Of a stretch of 64,000 nucleotides of DNA, positions 44,323-55,498 are shown one piece after another (position 1 is the stretch's first letter; each line of letters begins with the position of its first letter). This DNA is from Pseudomonadota bacterium. GTDB lineage: Bacteria; Pseudomonadota; Alphaproteobacteria; Reyranellales; Reyranellaceae. Where the stretch lies: contig JAIUOX010000006.1 in assembly GCA_020160955.1 (NCBI GenBank), forward strand, positions 1 through 64,000, in the 5' to 3' direction. The notes below the pieces were generated by a model. It was not told the DNA's origin and made no database searches. It saw only the letters and a list, made by a program, of their open reading frames with translations. Both the position numbers and the translations under genes were made by a program.

Positions 44323-45525
44323 ATGGCTTCGGGCATCCGCGACAAGGTCGCCATCCTCGGCATGGGCTGCACCCGCTTCGGCGAGCACTGGGACAAGGGC
44401 GCCGAGGAGCTGATGGTCGGCGCCTTCGAGGAGGCGCTGGGCGACGCCGGGATCGGCCGCAAGGACGTCGGCGCGGCCTGGCTGTCGACCTGCCTCGACG
44501 AGGTCAATGTCGGCAAGTCCGGCCTGCCGCTGTCGGAGACGCTGCGGCTCGACTACATCCCGGTGAGCCGCGTCGAGAACTACTGCGCGTCGGGTTCCGA
44601 CGCCTTCCGCTCGGCCGTCTATGCCGTCGCGGCGGGCGCCTGCGACATCGCGCTGGCGCTGGGCGTCGAGAAGCTGAAGGACACCGGCTTCGGGGGCTTG
44701 CCCGGCCTCAACGCCGGCATGCTGCCGCCGCTGTGGTGGTCCAACCTGACCGCGCCGGGCAGCTTCGCGCAGCTCGCCTCGGCCTACCGCGCCAAGCACG
44801 GCGTCAGCCGCGACGACCTCAAGCGCGCGATGGCCCGGATCTCGGTCAAGAGCCACGCCAACGGCGCGAAGAACCCCAAGGCGCACCTGCAGCGGCCGAT
44901 CACCGAGGCCGACGTGCTGAACGCGCCGCTGATCGCCGACCCGCTCGGACTCTACGACTGCTGCGGCGTGTCCGACGGCGCCGCCGCGGCGATCGTGACG
45001 ACGCCCGAGATCGCGCGCTCGCTCGGCAAGAAGGACCTCGTGACGGTGAAGGCGCTGCAGATCGCCGGCTCGAACGGCGAGGAGGAGCAGTACAACACCT
45101 GGGACGGCAGCTACTTCGCCACGGCGCGCGTCGCCGCCCGTCGCGCCTACCGCGAGGCCGGCATCGACAAGCCGCGCGAGCAGCTGAGCCTGGTGGAATG
45201 CCACGACTGCTTCTCGGTCACCGAGCTGGTGACGCTGGAGGACCTCTACATCTCGCCGGAGGGGCGCGCGGTCGGCGATGTGCTCGACGGCTTCTACGAC
45301 GCCGACGGCAAGGTGCCGTGCCAGATCGACGGCGGCCTCAAGTGCTTCGGCCACCCGATCGGCGCCTCGGGCATCCGCATGATCTACGAGATGTACCTGC
45401 AGCTGCAGGGCCGCGCCGGCGCGCGCCAGCGCCCCGATGTCAAGCTGGGCCTGACCCACAACCTCGGCGGCTTCCCGGCGCGCAACGTCTGCTCGGTCGC
45501 CATCGTCGGCGCGCTGGGAGCCTGA
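44323..45525 (+). CDS. Thiolase family protein, SCPx-like acetyl-CoA acetyltransferase
   Basis: 400 residues with GGGAGGAACAAC before the ATG. Active-site elements: ENYCASGSDAFRSAV (nucleophilic Cys), VECHDCFSVTE and GHPIGASGIRM (His). The C-terminal second Cys of classical thiolases is not in the usual CxG form (HNLGGFPARNVCSVAIVG), as in SCP2/SCPx thiolases that act on branched or steroid side chains. Probably cleaves a 3-ketoacyl-CoA made by the neighbouring enzymes. Confidence 0.9.
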   Translation: MASGIRDKVAILGMGCTRFGEHWDKGAEELMVGAFEEALGDAGIGRKDVGAAWLSTCLDEVNVGKSGLPLSETLRLDYIPVSRVENYCASGSDAFRSAVYAVAAGACDIALALGVEKLKDTGFGGLPGLNAGMLPPLWWSNLTAPGSFAQLASAYRAKHGVSRDDLKRAMARISVKSHANGAKNPKAHLQRPITEADVLNAPLIADPLGLYDCCGVSDGAAAAIVTTPEIARSLGKKDLVTVKALQIAGSNGEEEQYNTWDGSYFATARVAARRAYREAGIDKPREQLSLVECHDCFSVTELVTLEDLYISPEGRAVGDVLDGFYDADGKVPCQIDGGLKCFGHPIGASGIRMIYEMYLQLQGRAGARQRPDVKLGLTHNLGGFPARNVCSVAIVGALGA

Positions 45526-45532
45526 GCCCGCC

Positions 45533-46540
45533 ATGAAAGCGATGATCTGCCGCCGCTGGGGCGGACCGGAGGACCTTGTCCTGGAGGACACTGCGCCGAT
45601 GCCGCTTGGCACCGGCCAGGTGCGCATCCGCATCAAGGCGGCGGGCGTCAGCTTCGCCACCACGCTGGTGATCGCCGGCAAGTACCAGCGGCGCCCGCCC
45701 TTCCCGTTCGCGCCCGGCACCGAGGTCTCGGGCGTCGTCACCGAGGTCGATGCCGCCTGCAAGCGGCTCAAGGTCGGCGACGAGGTCGTGGCGGTGCTCG
45801 ACTGGGGCGGGCTGGCCGAGGAGACGGTCGCCCACGAGGTCAACGTCTTCCCCAAGCCTCGCACCGTCGGCTTCGTCGAGGCCATTCAACTCGCGATCTC
45901 CTACCCGACCTCGGCCGGCGCGCTGACCTGGCCGGTGGCGCTCGACGTGCAGCGCGGCCAGACGCTGCTGGTCCATGCCGCGGCGGGCGGCGTCGGCATG
46001 GCGGCGGTCGAGATCGGCAAGATCCTCGGCGCCACGGTGATCGCCACCGCGGGCGGCGCGCGCAAGACCGCGTTCGCCCGCGCCCACGGCGCCGACCACG
46101 TGATCGACTACACCGCGCAGGACTTCCGCGAAGAGGTGCTGAAGATCACCGGCGGCCGCGGCGTCGACCGCGTCTACGATCCGGTGGGTGGCGAGGTATT
46201 CGCCCAGTCGCTGCGTTGCATGGCGGTCGAATCGCGGATCTGCCCGATCGGCTTCGCCGGCGGCACGATCCCGCAGATCCCGGCCAACATCCTGCTGGTC
46301 AAGACCATCGCGGTGACCGGCTTCAACTACGGCTACTATGTCGGCTGGAGCCCGCACGACGCGCGCTTCGAACAGGCCGACCGCACCTTCGCCCTGATGG
46401 AGCGCATCCGCGGCTGGTGCGAGGCCGGCCAGTGCCGGCCGCACGTCGATCGTACCTTCCGGCTCGACGAGGCGGACCACGCCATGCGCGCCCTGCTCGA
46501 ACGCTCGGTGACCGGCCGCGTCGCGATCGTGATGGACTAG
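45533..46540 (+). CDS. Zinc-independent NADPH:quinone reductase-like MDR protein
   Basis: 335 residues. GroES-like N-terminal half (KAAGVSFATTLVIAGKYQ, FAPGTEVSGVV) without catalytic zinc ligands, then a Rossmann domain with VHAAAGGVGMAAVEIGK. Family: quinone oxidoreductases and 2-enoyl reductases using NADPH. In this operon an enoyl-CoA reductase or quinone reductase step is possible. Last gene of the operon; converges with the EEP gene, 4 bp apart. Confidence 0.9.
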   Translation: MKAMICRRWGGPEDLVLEDTAPMPLGTGQVRIRIKAAGVSFATTLVIAGKYQRRPPFPFAPGTEVSGVVTEVDAACKRLKVGDEVVAVLDWGGLAEETVAHEVNVFPKPRTVGFVEAIQLAISYPTSAGALTWPVALDVQRGQTLLVHAAAGGVGMAAVEIGKILGATVIATAGGARKTAFARAHGADHVIDYTAQDFREEVLKITGGRGVDRVYDPVGGEVFAQSLRCMAVESRICPIGFAGGTIPQIPANILLVKTIAVTGFNYGYYVGWSPHDARFEQADRTFALMERIRGWCEAGQCRPHVDRTFRLDEADHAMRALLERSVTGRVAIVMD

Positions 46541-46544
46541 GCGA

Positions 46545-47432
46545 CTAGAAGCCCGTCCCGGGAACCTCGAGGTCGACGAACACCGGGTAGTGGTCGGAGC
46601 CGCGCGCCGTCTCGTCGATCCGCATGGCGGCGACATGGCGGGCCACCGACGGCGTGGCGAAGACGTGGTCGATGCGCAGTTCGCCCAGGTACTCGTTGCG
46701 CAGGCTGACGCCCTCGTCCTCGGCGTGGCCCGCCGCCACCCAGGCGTCGCGCAGCGCGCTGCGGCGCACGATGCGGCCGAGCCCCGGGTCCTTCTCGCCG
46801 CACACCAGCGCGTACTCGGCCGAGTCGGCGGTGAAGTTCATGTCGCCCATGACCAGCGCCGGCTCGGGCAGCGCCGGCTCCTCCGGCCCCTCGGTCCAGC
46901 CCGGCACCGGCTCGCCGCTCCACGGCGCGCCGTTCTCCGGCGCGTCGGCCACGAAGTCGAGCAGCGTGCGCACCTGCGGCAGGCGCAGCCCCGACGAGAC
47001 GTGCGTCAGGTGCAGGGAATAGACCCGGAGCCGGCCGGCCGGCGTCGCCACCACCGCCTCCACGATGCAGCGCTGCAGGTCGTAGAAGCGGGCCAGCGCC
47101 ACCTTGGGCAGGAGCATCGTCCGGCTCGACTCGATCGGCCAGCGGCTGGCCACCATGTTGCCGAACCGGCGGCGGCGGGCTCGCGGCACCGCCTCGCCCG
47201 GCGGCCCACCGGCGGCGACGTCGAAACCCGCCCCGAAGACGTGGTGAAAGCCCAGCCGGTCGGCCAGTTCCTGCGCCTGGTCCTGCCAGCCATTGCGCGC
47301 CCAGTGCTGAGCGACCTCCTGGAAGGCCACGATGTCGGCGCCGGCGACCTCGCGCGCCGTCCGGTCGATGTCGAACACGCCGTCGATCCCGCGGCCGAAC
47401 TGGATGTTGTAGGTGGCGGCCGTGATCTTCAC
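46545..47432 (-). CDS. Endonuclease/exonuclease/phosphatase (EEP) family protein
   Basis: 295 residues from a GTG at 47432 with GGGGGAA just upstream. Motifs of the EEP fold: ATYNIQFG, VAFQEVAQHW (Glu for Mg), SLHLTHVSSG, MGDMNFTADS, RIDHVFATP and GSDHYPVFVDLEV. No signal peptide. It hydrolyses a phosphodiester or phosphoester; substrate (DNA, phospholipid head group or other) is unknown. Divergent from the HWE kinase gene. Confidence 0.88.
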   Translation of the reverse strand: MKITAATYNIQFGRGIDGVFDIDRTAREVAGADIVAFQEVAQHWARNGWQDQAQELADRLGFHHVFGAGFDVAAGGPPGEAVPRARRRRFGNMVASRWPIESSRTMLLPKVALARFYDLQRCIVEAVVATPAGRLRVYSLHLTHVSSGLRLPQVRTLLDFVADAPENGAPWSGEPVPGWTEGPEEPALPEPALVMGDMNFTADSAEYALVCGEKDPGLGRIVRRSALRDAWVAAGHAEDEGVSLRNEYLGELRIDHVFATPSVARHVAAMRIDETARGSDHYPVFVDLEVPGTGF

Positions 47433-47495
47433 GCAAGTTCCCCCGTCTGTCCCCGTCTCTCTAGCAAGAGGCGCCGGGCGCGGTACACTGCAACC

Positions 47496-48833
47496 ATGGC
47501 CCCGTTGCCCGACGCCGCGCTTCTGCTCGACCAGATCCTCGCCGGGATCGGCCAGCCGTTCTACGCGCTCGACCGCGACTTCCGCTTCGTGCTGTTCAAC
47601 GACGAGGCCACCCGCTACTTCGAGCGGCCGGCCGACACGGTGCTGGGCCGGGTGGTGTGGGACGTCTTCCCATGGGACCGCGAGCACGAGCGTGGCCGCG
47701 TGCTGCGCGAGGCGATGGCGACGCGTCGCCTGCTCAAGGGCGAGATCCTGTCGACCATGCGCGCGCGGCTGGTCGCCTACTGCGTGTTTCCCCTGGGCGA
47801 CGGCATCGGCGCGGTGCTGCGCGACGTCTCGGACCGCCGCGACGCCGAGGCGGCGCTGCACCAGCGCACCGCCGAGCTCGAGGCCGTGCTGGGCACGGTG
47901 CCGGTCGCGGTGTGGTTCACCAACGATCCCGCGGGCCGCATGATCGCGCGCAACCGGCGCGCCACCGAGATGCTGCGCGTGCCGCCGGACGAGCGCCTGC
48001 TCTCGGTCGCGCCGAACCAGCTGTTCCGCTTCGAACAGGACGGCGCCGTGCTCCCGCTCGACCGGCTGCCGCTGCAACGCGCGCTGCGGGGCGAGACGAT
48101 CGACGACGAGCTGATGGACCTCGTGCACGACGACGGCGAGCGGCGCACCCTGCTGATCCGGGCCGAGCCGCTGCGCGGCCCCGATGGCGTGCCGGTCGGC
48201 TCGGTCTGCGTCGCCGCCGACGTCACCGAGCGCCACCGCTACGAGTCGCAGCTGCGCCTGCTGCTCGACGAACTCAATCACCGGGTCAAGAACACGCTGG
48301 CGATCGTGCAGTCGATCGCCAACGTCACCCTGAAGGACGTCGAGCCCGCGGCGCGCGAGCAGCTGTCGCAGCGGCTGGTCAACCTCGCGGCGGTGCATGG
48401 CCTGCTGACCGAGGCCAGCTGGGAGGGCGCCGCCCTCGACGAGGTGCTGCGCGCCTCGCTGCGCCTGCTCGAGCCGCGCGAGGAGCGCGTCCGGCTGGAC
48501 GGTCCGCCGCTGCGCCTGCAACCCCGCACCGCCGTCACCCTGTCGCTGGCCGTCCACGAGCTGGTGACCAACGCCCTCAAGTACGGCGCGCTGTCGCTCC
48601 CGGACGGCCATGTCGAGGTGCGCTGGACGGTCGAGGGACCGCGCTTCCGCCTGTCGTGGTGCGAGCACGGCGGCCCGCCGGTCACGCCGCCGGGCCGCAC
48701 CGGCTTCGGCACGCGCATGATCCGGCAGGCCCTGGCCGCCGAACTGCGCGGCGAGGCCCGGATGGACTTCCACGCCGACGGGCTGGTCTGCACCATCGAC
48801 GGCGAGGCGCCGACAGTGCCGGCCGACCGGTGA
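47496..48833 (+). CDS. PAS-domain sensor histidine kinase, HWE family
   Basis: 445 residues, no membrane segment, so soluble. Two PAS domains (about 10-115 and 125-250) precede the HWE kinase core: phosphoacceptor LLDELNHRVKNTLAIVQSIA (His262), an N-box with His (AVHELVTNALKYGAL) and the Trp-x-Glu signature in LSWCEHGGPP. It autophosphorylates in response to an internal signal. No response regulator is adjacent; the single-domain regulator at 55127 is a possible partner. Its stop overlaps the MFS start (GTGA). A TACACT box at 47484-47489 suggests a very short leader. Confidence 0.91.
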   Translation: MAPLPDAALLLDQILAGIGQPFYALDRDFRFVLFNDEATRYFERPADTVLGRVVWDVFPWDREHERGRVLREAMATRRLLKGEILSTMRARLVAYCVFPLGDGIGAVLRDVSDRRDAEAALHQRTAELEAVLGTVPVAVWFTNDPAGRMIARNRRATEMLRVPPDERLLSVAPNQLFRFEQDGAVLPLDRLPLQRALRGETIDDELMDLVHDDGERRTLLIRAEPLRGPDGVPVGSVCVAADVTERHRYESQLRLLLDELNHRVKNTLAIVQSIANVTLKDVEPAAREQLSQRLVNLAAVHGLLTEASWEGAALDEVLRASLRLLEPREERVRLDGPPLRLQPRTAVTLSLAVHELVTNALKYGALSLPDGHVEVRWTVEGPRFRLSWCEHGGPPVTPPGRTGFGTRMIRQALAAELRGEARMDFHADGLVCTIDGEAPTVPADR

Positions 48834-50011
48834 CGTCCCGCGCCTACCCCGCCGATTTCTGGCGCCTGTGGTCGGTCGGGCTGGTCGCCTCGGTGGTGCG
48901 CTGGCTCGAGACGGTGGTGATGGGCGTGATCGTCTATCGCGAGACCGACTCGCCGTTCCTCGTCTCCGTCGTGACGATGCTGCGCCTCCTGCCGATGGGG
49001 CTGTTCGGGGCCTGGCTGGGCGTCGTGGTCGAACGCTTCGACCGGCGCCTGATGCTGGCCGGCATGATCGCCCTGCTGGCGCTGACCTCGGCGGTGCTGG
49101 CGGTCATCGCGGCGTTCGGTCTCTTGCAGGTCTGGCACCTCGCGGTCGGCAGCCTGGTCAACGGCTTCGGCTGGCTGACCGACAACCCGCTGCGCCGCAC
49201 CATGATGGGCGACAGCGTCGGCCGCGACCGCATGGCCACTGCCATGGCGCTCGACATCGTGGCGATGAACGTCAGCCGCATGATCGGCCCGACGCTGGGC
49301 GGTGTCGTGCTGGTGATCGCCGGCATCGAGGGCGCGTTCCTGCTGAGCGCCGGCCTCTACCTGCTGGCGCTCGGCGCGACGCTCGCGGTGGCGGCGCGCA
49401 ACACGCCGAGCGGCCACGGCACGCCGGTCTGGGCCTCGATGCGCGAGGGCTTCGCCGCGGTGCGCGGCGACCGCCGGCTGGCGGCGATCCTCGCCGTCAC
49501 GATCGTCTACAACATCTTCGGCTGGCCGTTCACCAGCATGATCCCGGTGATCGGCCGCGACCAGCTGGCGCTCGGACCGGAGGGCGTCGGGCTGCTGACC
49601 AGCATCGACGGCGTCGGCGCCTTCGTGGGCGCGCTCTTGCTGGCGTGGCGGCTGGTGCCGCGCTGGCACGCCGGGGCCTATGTCGGCGGCGTCGCGCTCT
49701 ACCAGCTGGGCGTCGTGATCTTCGCCCTGTCGCCCGGCGTCGTGCCGGCGGCCGCCGGCCTCCTGCTGACCGGCCTGTCGGGCGCCGCCTTCGCCACCCT
49801 GCAGGCGACGCTGGTCTACCTCGCCGCGCCGGTCGAGATGCGGCCGCGCATCATGGGCGTGCTGTCGGTCTGCATCGGCACCGGTCCGCTCGGCTTCCTG
49901 TGGCTGGGCTGGCTGGCCAACCTGGTGGGGGCGTCGACCGCGACGGCGCTGACCGGCGGGCTGGGGCTCGTCGTGCTGCTGGCGCTGCGCCCGCTCTGGC
50001 GCGCGATCTGA
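48830..50011 (+). CDS. MFS transporter
   Basis: 393 residues from the GTG overlapping the kinase stop. About twelve hydrophobic segments, with the MFS loop VVVERFDRRLMLAG and the mid-protein ASMREGFAAVRGDRRLAAIL, typical of EntS-like/MFS_3 exporters. Translational coupling to the HWE kinase is unusual and suggests the two respond to the same compound (inference). Substrate unknown. Confidence 0.87.
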   Translation: MTSRAYPADFWRLWSVGLVASVVRWLETVVMGVIVYRETDSPFLVSVVTMLRLLPMGLFGAWLGVVVERFDRRLMLAGMIALLALTSAVLAVIAAFGLLQVWHLAVGSLVNGFGWLTDNPLRRTMMGDSVGRDRMATAMALDIVAMNVSRMIGPTLGGVVLVIAGIEGAFLLSAGLYLLALGATLAVAARNTPSGHGTPVWASMREGFAAVRGDRRLAAILAVTIVYNIFGWPFTSMIPVIGRDQLALGPEGVGLLTSIDGVGAFVGALLLAWRLVPRWHAGAYVGGVALYQLGVVIFALSPGVVPAAAGLLLTGLSGAAFATLQATLVYLAAPVEMRPRIMGVLSVCIGTGPLGFLWLGWLANLVGASTATALTGGLGLVVLLALRPLWRAI

Positions 50012-50048
50012 GCTTCGCGGCATACTCGCCGGCAGGGAGAAAACGCAC

Positions 50049-51023
50049 ATGTCGCTCAAGCGCCGCACCGTCATCGCCGCGGGGCTCGTCCTCGCCGCCA
50101 CCGCCGGGGCCCACGCCCAGGCCGCCTACCCCGACAAGCCGATCAAGCTTATCGTGCCGTTCGCGCCGGGCGGCAACGCCGACCTCACCGGCCGGCTCTA
50201 CGCCGAGGCGCTGCCCAAGCGGCTGGGCCAGCAGGTCATCGTCGAGAACAAGGGCGGCGCCGGCGGCGCGATCGGCGCCGAGGCGGCCAGCCAGTCGCCG
50301 CCCGACGGCTACACGGTGGTGCTGGGCTCGACCGGCACGTTCCTGGTCAGCCCGCGCATGACCGGGGGCAAGCCGCCCTACACGCTCGACAGCTTCGCTC
50401 CCGTCGCGCTGCTCAACACCTCGCCGATGGACATCGTGGTCAACGCCAACGGCCCCTACAAGGACTGGCCGGCGATGCTGGCCGCGCTCCGGGCCAAGCC
50501 GGGCACGGTGACGATCGGCCATCCCGGCAACGGCAGCACCAACCACCTGGCGCTGCTGCAGCTGCAGAAGGCGCTCGGCGTCACGTTCAACATCGTGCCC
50601 TACAAGAGCAACGGACCGGCGCTGAACGACCTGCTGGCCGGCCAGATCGACGCGGTGATCGACCAGATCCCGGCCTCGATCGGCCACATCCGCAACGGCA
50701 AGCTGCGCGCCATCGCGGTCACGACCGCCAGGCGCTCGCCGCAGCTCGCCGACGTGCCGACGCTGGCCGAGATGGGCGTGAAGGACTTCTCCGCCACGAC
50801 GCCGCTCTACCTGATGGCACCGGCCGGCACGCCGCCCGCGGTGGTCAGGAAGCTGAACGAGGCCGTCGTCGCGACCGCCACCGACCCGGCCTTCAGGGAA
50901 AAGATGGCGGGCCTCGGCGCCGAGACCGAGGGCGTGGCGCTGGAGCCCCTGCTGGCGACCCTGCGCGCCGACGACCGGATGATCGCCGACCTGCAGGCGA
51001 CGGGGCTGCTCAAGGTGGATTGA
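50049..51023 (+). CDS. Bug-family tripartite tricarboxylate transporter binding protein
   Basis: 324 residues. Signal peptide (KRRTVIAAGLVLAATAGAHA), then Bug-family blocks YPDKPIKLIVPFAPGGNADL, VENKGGAGGAIGAEA, YKSNGPALNDLLAGQIDAV and ADVPTLAEMGVKDF. It binds a carboxylate in the periplasm. The membrane subunits TctA/TctB are not in this window, as is common for Bug proteins, which are often orphan. Follows the MFS gene by 37 bp. Confidence 0.9.
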   Translation: MSLKRRTVIAAGLVLAATAGAHAQAAYPDKPIKLIVPFAPGGNADLTGRLYAEALPKRLGQQVIVENKGGAGGAIGAEAASQSPPDGYTVVLGSTGTFLVSPRMTGGKPPYTLDSFAPVALLNTSPMDIVVNANGPYKDWPAMLAALRAKPGTVTIGHPGNGSTNHLALLQLQKALGVTFNIVPYKSNGPALNDLLAGQIDAVIDQIPASIGHIRNGKLRAIAVTTARRSPQLADVPTLAEMGVKDFSATTPLYLMAPAGTPPAVVRKLNEAVVATATDPAFREKMAGLGAETEGVALEPLLATLRADDRMIADLQATGLLKVD

Positions 51024-51053
51024 CCGGGACGGCGCGCAATCCGCGCCGTTCCA

Positions 51054-52514
51054 TCAGCGCTTGTCGTCGATCGCCTCGATGCGGCCGCTGCCGCGCGCTT
51101 TCTCCAGCGCGGCGTGGTCGCGCTCGGTACGATCGGCATAGGCGTTGGCGAACACCGCCAGCGCCTCGTCCAGCACGTCGCTGTGGCCGCAGTAGCCGGC
51201 GATCAGCGCCGGATCGCCCGACTTGGCATGGGCCAGCGCGAGCGCCCAGCCGCACAGCCGGCAATACTCCTTGAAGCCGTCGATGCCGTCGCGATCGCCC
51301 TCGACCATTTCGACGCCGCCCTTCATGTCGGCCAGCTGCCGCACGTAGAACTGCCGGTGCTCGAGTTCGCCCCAGCCGAGGAAGATGTCGGGCGAACCCT
51401 GGATCAGGCGCTGGCCGACGACGACGCGGCGGCCGTGATTGTCGAACGGCAGCGTGAAGCGCGCGTAGGGCTCGAGCACGCTCGACTGCGCCTCCTTGAC
51501 CTGCAGGAACAGCGGGTCGTCGTTGTCGTTGCCCATCAGCAGCACGACCCAGCAGCCGGTGCCGACGCTGCCGACACCCACCACCTTGCGCGCGACGTCG
51601 ACGATGCGGTAGCGCGCCAGCAGGCGCCGGCGGTCGAAGCTCAGCGACCCGATGTAGGACCGCAGCAGCCCGTCGAGCGCCTCGCCGATCGGCACGCCGT
51701 CGGCGGTATGGGTCTCGCGCACGATCACCGGGTGATCCTCGACGATGCGATGCTCGCCCTGGATCTGCTCGGTCATCTTCTCGAGCACGCGCTGGTGGCC
51801 CTTGGCGCGCGCCTTGTCGACGATCCGCTGGGCGCCGCGCCGCACCCTGGGCGACAGGCTGTCGAGCACGGTGCGTTCGTCGATGCGGTCGTACCAGACC
51901 TCGAGGTGGCCCATGCCGGCGTAGCGCGCGATGCGCTTGCGGTAGGAGCGCACCATGCCCATCACCGCCTCGTCGGAATCGGCGCGATCGCCGCCCATGA
52001 AGCGGATGGCGACGGCGGCGCTGGCGACCAGCCGCTTGAGGTCCCACTCCCACGGCGCGGGGAAGACCTCGTCGAAGTCGTTGATCGCGAACACCAGCTC
52101 GCGCTCGGCCGAGCCGAACACGCCGAAGTTCGAGACGTGCATGTCGCCGCAGGCATAGACGTAGAAGCCGCTGACCGGCGTGTGCGCGAGGTCGGAGGCC
52201 ATCACCGCCGCCGAGCCGCGCAGGAAGGCGAAGGGCGAGGCCAGCATGCGGCCGTAGCGCACCGGCACCAGCTTGGCCGCCCGGGTCGCGTTCTGCCGCT
52301 CGAGGATCTCGATCGGGTCGGTGCGGTCGCGGCCGGGATCGAAAGTGCGATGGGCCTGGCGCGGCACGGTCTTGCGCAAGGCCTTGCCCGCCGCCATCCG
52401 CTCCTCGACGCTCGGCTGGCGCTTGGTGAAGCCGGCCAGCAGGGCGCCGTCGGCCTGGTCGGTGTCCATGCGATCGGCCATCGTCTCGATCGATGCGATG
52501 GCGGCCTCGTTCAT
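51054..52514 (-). CDS. DUF2252 family protein, second copy
   Basis: 486 residues. Same layout as the protein at 3811: PVRYGRMLASPFAFLRG, CGDMHVSNFG (Asp-x4-Asn), FAINDFDEVFPAPWEWDLKR, and C-terminal to them KVVGVGSVGTGCWVVLLM with PLFLQVKEAQSSVLEPY. All putative kinase-like residues are kept in both paralogues. The gene lies 7 bp downstream of the membrane Ser/Thr kinase gene in the same direction, so the two are probably co-transcribed. Function unknown; an ATP-binding or phosphotransfer role is inference from the motifs. Confidence 0.88.
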   Translation of the reverse strand: MNEAAIASIETMADRMDTDQADGALLAGFTKRQPSVEERMAAGKALRKTVPRQAHRTFDPGRDRTDPIEILERQNATRAAKLVPVRYGRMLASPFAFLRGSAAVMASDLAHTPVSGFYVYACGDMHVSNFGVFGSAERELVFAINDFDEVFPAPWEWDLKRLVASAAVAIRFMGGDRADSDEAVMGMVRSYRKRIARYAGMGHLEVWYDRIDERTVLDSLSPRVRRGAQRIVDKARAKGHQRVLEKMTEQIQGEHRIVEDHPVIVRETHTADGVPIGEALDGLLRSYIGSLSFDRRRLLARYRIVDVARKVVGVGSVGTGCWVVLLMGNDNDDPLFLQVKEAQSSVLEPYARFTLPFDNHGRRVVVGQRLIQGSPDIFLGWGELEHRQFYVRQLADMKGGVEMVEGDRDGIDGFKEYCRLCGWALALAHAKSGDPALIAGYCGHSDVLDEALAVFANAYADRTERDHAALEKARGSGRIEAIDDKR

Positions 52515-52521
52515 CGCGCGC

Positions 52522-54891
<2,370 letters not shown>

Positions 54892-55126
54892 TGATCGACG
54901 TCCCCCGCGACGTCCGTACGCACTCGGGCGATGTTAACGCAGCCCGGCGGGGGATGCCATTTTCGCGGGCAGACTGCGCGCAAGCGCCTCATATCGCACG
55001 ACTTTTCCTGCGCGCTTGCTGCAACGAAACGCCCGGGTCACGCCAATCTCACAGCGCTGTCGTGGCACCGAGGTCGACCCCGGTGCCCGCGAAGCGCAGG
55101 GTGACTCTCCAAGCCCGGGAGAGCAC

Positions 55127-55492
55127 ATGACGGCCAAGCGGGTCCTCATCGTCGAGGACGACTACCTGATCGCGGAAGGACTTTCGCGCGCCATCGAGGA
55201 CGACGGCTTCTCGGTGATCGGCCCGGTCGGCACGGCGGCCGGCGCGCTGCGCGTGCTGCGCCGCGAACAGCCGGATGCCGCGCTGCTCGACGTCCGTCTC
55301 CGCCAGGGCGATTCGCTCGAGGTCGCCCGCGCGCTGCGCCAGCGCGGCGTACCGTTCGCCGTGGTCAGCGGCTACACCCGCGAGTCGCTGCCGCCGGAGA
55401 TGGCGGCCGTGCCGTTCCTCGCCAAGCCGCTGGGCGAACTCGAACTGGTCGAGGTCGCCCGCACGCTGCTCACCGAGCCGCTGCCCCTGTAG
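55127..55492 (+). CDS. Single-domain response regulator (CheY-like receiver)
   Basis: 121 residues from the ATG at 55127, with GGGAGAG upstream. A lone receiver: VLIVEDDYLIAEGL (acidic pair), LLDVRLRQGD (phospho-Asp), VVSGYT (Ser/Thr switch) and FLAKPLG (Lys). No output domain. Such regulators often act with HWE-family kinases, and one is at 47496, but pairing is inference. The 235 bp upstream region is shared with the Ser/Thr kinase gene; no clear sites were found in it. Confidence 0.9.
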   Translation: MTAKRVLIVEDDYLIAEGLSRAIEDDGFSVIGPVGTAAGALRVLRREQPDAALLDVRLRQGDSLEVARALRQRGVPFAVVSGYTRESLPPEMAAVPFLAKPLGELELVEVARTLLTEPLPL

Positions 55493-55498
55493 GGAGGC

